Source: Diadema setosum
Taxonomy: Eukaryota > Echinodermata > Echinoidea > Diadematoida > Diadematidae
DNA: 64,000 nt
NCBI GenBank assembly: GCA_033980235.1
Contig: CM067069.1
Coordinates: forward strand, 31,917,041-31,981,040
Reading direction: 5' to 3'
Shown: positions 55,701 to 61,700 of the stretch, in pieces
Layout of the letters: every line of letters starts with the position of its first letter
Numbering within the stretch: the stretch's first letter is position 1
Notes under the pieces: generated by a model
Databases searched by the model: none
What the model saw: the letters and a program-made list of their open reading frames with translations, nothing else
What the model was told of the DNA's origin: nothing
Position numbers and translations under genes: made by a program

Positions 55701-58700
55701 TGGTCTGCCTACAAATTTGCAGCAAATCATTGCTGTTTATGTGTTTATTTCGAATTTTGGTTGTTGTTGCTGTTGTTTGAATGTAAAGAAGACATGTCAG
55801 TTTTTTTAGTCTTTGTTTTGTCTTGTTTTGTTTTGTTTTGTTTTTTTCAAACTGGATATCCATCACATTAAACCTTTGAAGACGAGTCCTGAGAATACTC
55901 GGGCAGGTGTCTGTGGGAAATCAGTCCATCTTTAACGTGCATATCAATGAAAGAAGGAAATTTCTGACTTCTCTGTCTCTTGGCCATTGAAGCATATCAA
56001 ACAGTTTGTCCAGGCTAAATGGGATGGGGTCACGGGGACAAGACCTGATGGGCATTCAGCACGGCAAGAATGTCAGAAATGCCCCTTAAAGAAGAAATCA
56101 ACCCCAAAATTTGAAAAACTTCAGAAGAAAGCAAAAAATATTTTTGACAGAATGATACAAAAATGACAAATATTAGATTGGAAATAAGGAAGATATGACG
56201 TTTTGAAATTTTGCATTTTTTTTTTTTGGAAAAGGAATTTCTTGACCTGTCCTTATGAATATTTAAATGAGCAGATTGATGACATCATGCTCTCACAATT
56301 TTTCATGTATGTTATAATGAAATTTAGAAAAAATGTCATTTTCAGCTCACACAATTAAAAATGTGTTCCCACACCAAGATATATCAGAGTTAAAATATCT
56401 GTTCTTTTTTTATTCTGGGTGGTTTAAAAATAAATTTTATATCTATACCACTGGAATATAAGATTTTTTCCATTTCTGTATGTGAAATGAATAAAGAATT
56501 GTGTCAGCATGACATCTTCAACTCGTTGATTTGAATATTTTTAAGGACTGTTCACCGAAGAAATGTGAAATTTCAAAAATGCCACATCTTCCTTATTTCT
56601 TATTGAATCTTTATCATTTTTGTCTTGTTCTGTTGAAAATATTTTTTTTTTCTCTTTTGAAGTTTACTCATTCTTGGGGTGGATTTCCTCATTAACAGAG
56701 CAGAAAAGTTGCATTGTTGGCAAGTTTTGGAATATGTTGCCATTTGTGGAATGTCCTAAAAGCATATATTTTAGATGACTACAGGCACTACAGGCAACTA
56801 TCTGTCTTCCTTGGAGACAAGGCTACCCCGATGGTCTCAAATTGATCCTAGATTCATCACGTACGTCCAGACTGAATTAATTTATCTTTAGCCAAATATC
56901 ATCTTAACTAGAAAAAGCAATCATAGTAACAATAATACTAACAGTACTAATTACAGACTTAGTGTAATCACTGGGTTCAGCATGGCTGAACATCAAAACT
57001 GGTTATTTAGTTTCACCTGTTCTCCAGTGCCCCTTTGCTGTAGAGATAAGATGACTATACACCATTCCACCAGGGACCACTTTAAAGCCATCATCGAAAG
57101 TAATAGGCACAGTAGCACTCCCATGATCCTTTTATTGCTCCTTAACCCTGCAACTACCACTATAGTGACCTGATTGCTTACTGTCACTGATATTTTGATA
57201 CTAATGGTAGCCCTGTAGGGAATAAACTATTTACTTGATAACTAGGCTGAAAGCTTTCAACCTTAAAGGAACTGCATGGAAATGGATAATAATCAGCCTT
57301 TCCTGAGAACAACGACTTTTTTGGACCATAATGTTATGTGACTTTATCTCAACAGCTAAACATACAATGTAATTCACGAATAGAATGAGATAAATGCAAA
57401 ACTTTGACAATATTGAATATATTATCATTCACAGTACTTTATCACACCATGAACATATAAAACTACTCACATTTTTTGCTGATTACACATGCCCATGTTT
57501 CAGGTTTAAAAGAGAAAGGGAAAAATGTGAATATAATGCAAATAGAAATATAAACACAAATATAAAATCAGATATAGAAACTACAAAAATCCATACATAC
57601 TAAAACAAGATAGAAAATAGGAGAAGGTTTACAAATAAACAATAAAATAGAGAAATGGAAACACACATAGGGGGGCCCTAGGGGTTTCCACAGATCGAAG
57701 TTTGGTTGTCATGGAAACATGGACGGATGATGCATAAATTCATCTTTATCTGTCGTCCTGGGCGACAAGGCTATCCTGATGGTCTCAAAACTGATCCTAG
57801 ATTCGCCACGCACATCCAGACTGAATTAATTTCTCCTAAACCAGATATCATCTTAACTAGATATATTGAAGTGAATTCCCTGAAGCTGACAACCTTTCAT
57901 TCTTTTTGGTCTCTATGATGGGATTGCTTTAGATGAAAGTGTCCATACCCTGGGACAGTATAGGAATGGTCATTATGGCATCTGGGGGACTATTAATTCA
58001 TGAGCATCATTTTCATTTCTCCCTCCACCTATACCTGAATTTCATCTCAGCCTGAAATCTCAATGACCTGTTCATGCAGGTGTCTGAGATACCAATAAAA
58101 TGAAAAGCTGATGACCCAAAGATCTAATGAATCATACAAATGAGAATCATCTTTTTGAATAATTTGTCATATTATCCAATACAAATAGAAGTCTCTAATT
58201 GGGAAATGGACAGGGACAAAAAGGCTATCCATGGACTGATCAATCAATTTTTCATTAAAGGTGGTTAATGAGTTTAAGGCTCAGAACTCTAAAATTATCT
58301 ACATCTGATGTCAACTTTACAAGTATTTTTAAAAGTACAGTAGTATCAAGGTAGTCAATTCATAGAAACATATCAATGACTGATGCAATACCTCATTGAT
58401 TTCCCCAAACACTCTGGGTGACGTATGCCCTCCACCCTTCATCTACCCTTAATCGATCTTCTTTGAATTCTTGACTTCATCAATGGAAGCAAAATGCAAT
58501 GATTATTATCCAAACTAGCCCTAGAATGAAGCATACTTATATTTTTACCCCCCCCCCCCAAACAAAAAAAAAATGAATTAAAGCTGCAAAGCAGGGTTAA
58601 AAATATATGTATGCAACTCACAGAATTGATCAAGGTTGTAAGGTCTCAGAGGCTTCTTTTTCTCCAGACCAACTGTACAAGGTAATGACTTTCTATCCAG

Positions 58701-61700
58701 CCGTAGATGGATGGGGGGGGGGGGGGGGGGTGGGGGTGTCATTCTCCAAATGACTTGCTGTGCACCTGTGTCCACAAAATGCCTGTAAAGGGTCTGTTTG
58801 TAGACCTACGTCATAATCAACCTTTTCCCTGAAAAAAAAAGTGTGTTTCTTTTTTTTAGCAAAAAATAAAAAGCTGAATCCTCATCTCAACCAATACTAT
58901 GCCATCCCTTAAAGATGGTGCTATTTGTGTGCTCTTCTTTTCAACAGGTGTGAGTTCAATCTAAATGTATTGGAAAATGTAAACATGGCACATAAGACAC
59001 AAACAGGGGTATTATGTATTTACTGCAAAACATATGAAGGGGTCGGTGCAATATAGTGCTAACCCACACAATAGTCATTTTTATTTAATCGCTGTTGAAT
59101 GTTTGGAAAGTCCATACATTGTACATTAATAAAACATGAATGCATGCATTTTTACCATCTTATTGGTTGAATTCAAATATGATATTTTCACAGAGGTTAG
59201 AGTAAAGAATAAGGATTATGAAAATGCATCTAACTCAATTTTGACAAAAGTGTGGGTTAGCACTATATTGCACCGACCCCTTCATATATCATGAGCAAGC
59301 TTTTCCTGACAATTTCAAAGATCAAGTCGGAAGAATATGTAAATATCAAGCTTAGTGTCAGCATACAGCTTTTTTTTCTTTTTCTTTTTTTTTGCAGGAA
59401 AGGTGAGAATATAACACCCAATGAAATCCATCCCATCTCCTATGATTGATATTATGGATTTATGAACTTGTCTTAGAGCGTATGGTCATAATCCCTCATG
59501 CAGAAAGCATAAGCAGAGTGCCAATAACACACACACCCACGCACACGCACACACACACACACAAATGGTTACATTATGATACAAGATGTTTTATTGCCAT
59601 TTCTGAGAAAAAATGCAGAAAAGGGAGACAATGTTCATGATCTCTATTTCTTTTATTCGAGAGCAGAAAAAAGAAATACTCTCGTGATGTTCTTTTTTTT
59701 TTTTCTTTCTCTATTTCTCCATTTTCAAAAACTATACTGTATGTATGGTACATCTCTTGCATGCTCTCTATTACAATGTATGCTACCTGTACACCATGTT
59801 CTCAGCGGCCATGGCAGTCCCGTTTGCTCAAAACGTAAATGCGCCGTGGGCAGATGGGTTATTCTCCTGTTTTGTTCTCCTTTGTATTCTAGTCTTGTTT
59901 GTTCCTGTCCTTGCTCCCATGAACTATAGCAATCAGATGCTGTTTTCACTGCATCTGGTCAAGCTAGATTACACAATATTTTCCGTTACGTTGCACTGTG
60001 TACTGTGAATTTTTTTTACAGCCTACTATGTGCCATCCCATTTTGTTGTGCTCACCCCATTTTGTTACAGCCTACAAGGTTTCTCATTTGCACTCGCACT
60101 CCCATGTCAAATTATTTAACAGTTTAAAAATCTGACAAGGCAATCACGGCCTGTCACATTTCCCGATCCCATTCTATAGCATTGTCTCTCATCCATCCCA
60201 TTTTGTCCATGGTGGCCTGAAACATGACTGCAGTGGCTGTCGTGAACATGGTGTAAATCCAGCATTAATCAAATACAATCACGTTTATCTCTTTTCTTCT
60301 CTTCATTATAAACGGAAATTTCTGTTTCTGTCTTTCTCTAATTCCTTCTACATTATCAAAACAATTTCCTTTTCTTGATCTTTCTCTCCATCAAAAACAA
60401 TTTTGTGTCTCTATCATCTCTTTTATCAACATAATAATCTGTGTCTATCTCCTTCTTCACCTTCATCATATAAACATAAATGTCTTCCTCTGTATCTCTT
60501 TAATTCTCTTTCTCCATTATCAAAAATTCTCTACCTCTTTACCTTTCTCTTTCTCTCCATCAATAAAAATTCTGTGTCTCTATTACCAGGTATATCTTTT
60601 TTTTTGCATGCGGAGGACATTACCAACATTGCTAATCGCCAAAATAATTCTTAGCCTAAAGTCCAAAATCAACTTTCATCCTATATGCATCTCTCTGACA
60701 GACAGCCTTGAAATCTTCTAATTGGTGATGTATTCTGTATTAATATACCAGATGCTTGGCAACAGAAATATCTGCCTTATGTCCAATTTCTTCCTCTCTG
60801 CGGAATGACCAATGTCAATCGATATTAGCCGCCAAGACTCATCATCCCTGCTCCCTGTAGTGACCTTTGACATCATGGTCTTCTTCTCTCCTCTAGTGTA
60901 CTTTAAACAATTTTGCATTGATGAAACTCATTCATTATTTTTTAGTGAGTATTTTTGGGACAACTGTTATCATGAACAGTAATATCTCGCATAGGGAAAG
61001 TGTGACTGCCAATTTTAGACTGACAACATTGACTACTCTATGGATGATGAATGCATAGTTCATACTTCAAGTTCAACACCATACTTCAACAGCATAGTTC
61101 AACACCATACTCTGAACACCATACTCTGAAAAACCTTTTTTTTTTATATGTACAGCATATGAAAGGATGAAACCTGGAGCAATGCTTAAAATGCAAATAT
61201 CACAATGCATTGCATGCTACACTTGTACAGTGCACTCCAATTATAATGAACACGGTTATAACAAAATTCTGGTTATAACAAAGTAAAAATTAAGTCTATA
61301 ACATTATCCGCTCTACACTTTTTTATTGTTTATTTGTTTAGTTATAACACAATTTCGATATAATGGAAGACAATTGTAGGTCCCTAGGACTTTGTTATAA
61401 CAAGCGTTTATTGTACCATGTTTCTGAATACTTTAAGAGTTACTAACTCAGTTAAGTTATTAGAAAATATTAGCACAGTGGTAGATATATCAGCAGCTTT
61501 CACTGGTATCAATAATCTTTCTAAGTTGTCTTCATAGTGTGGTAACATTCAAGCCACATGTCCACAGAACTGAAGAGGCAGTAAGTTTTAAGGACTACTT
61601 TAGTAGTAAAGTGTTTCAAGCTGAGAGAGTGAGATAGATACAGAAAAGATATGAGGCATGACTATGACTGCCAAGCAACTTCAAACGATCAGGTGATTAA

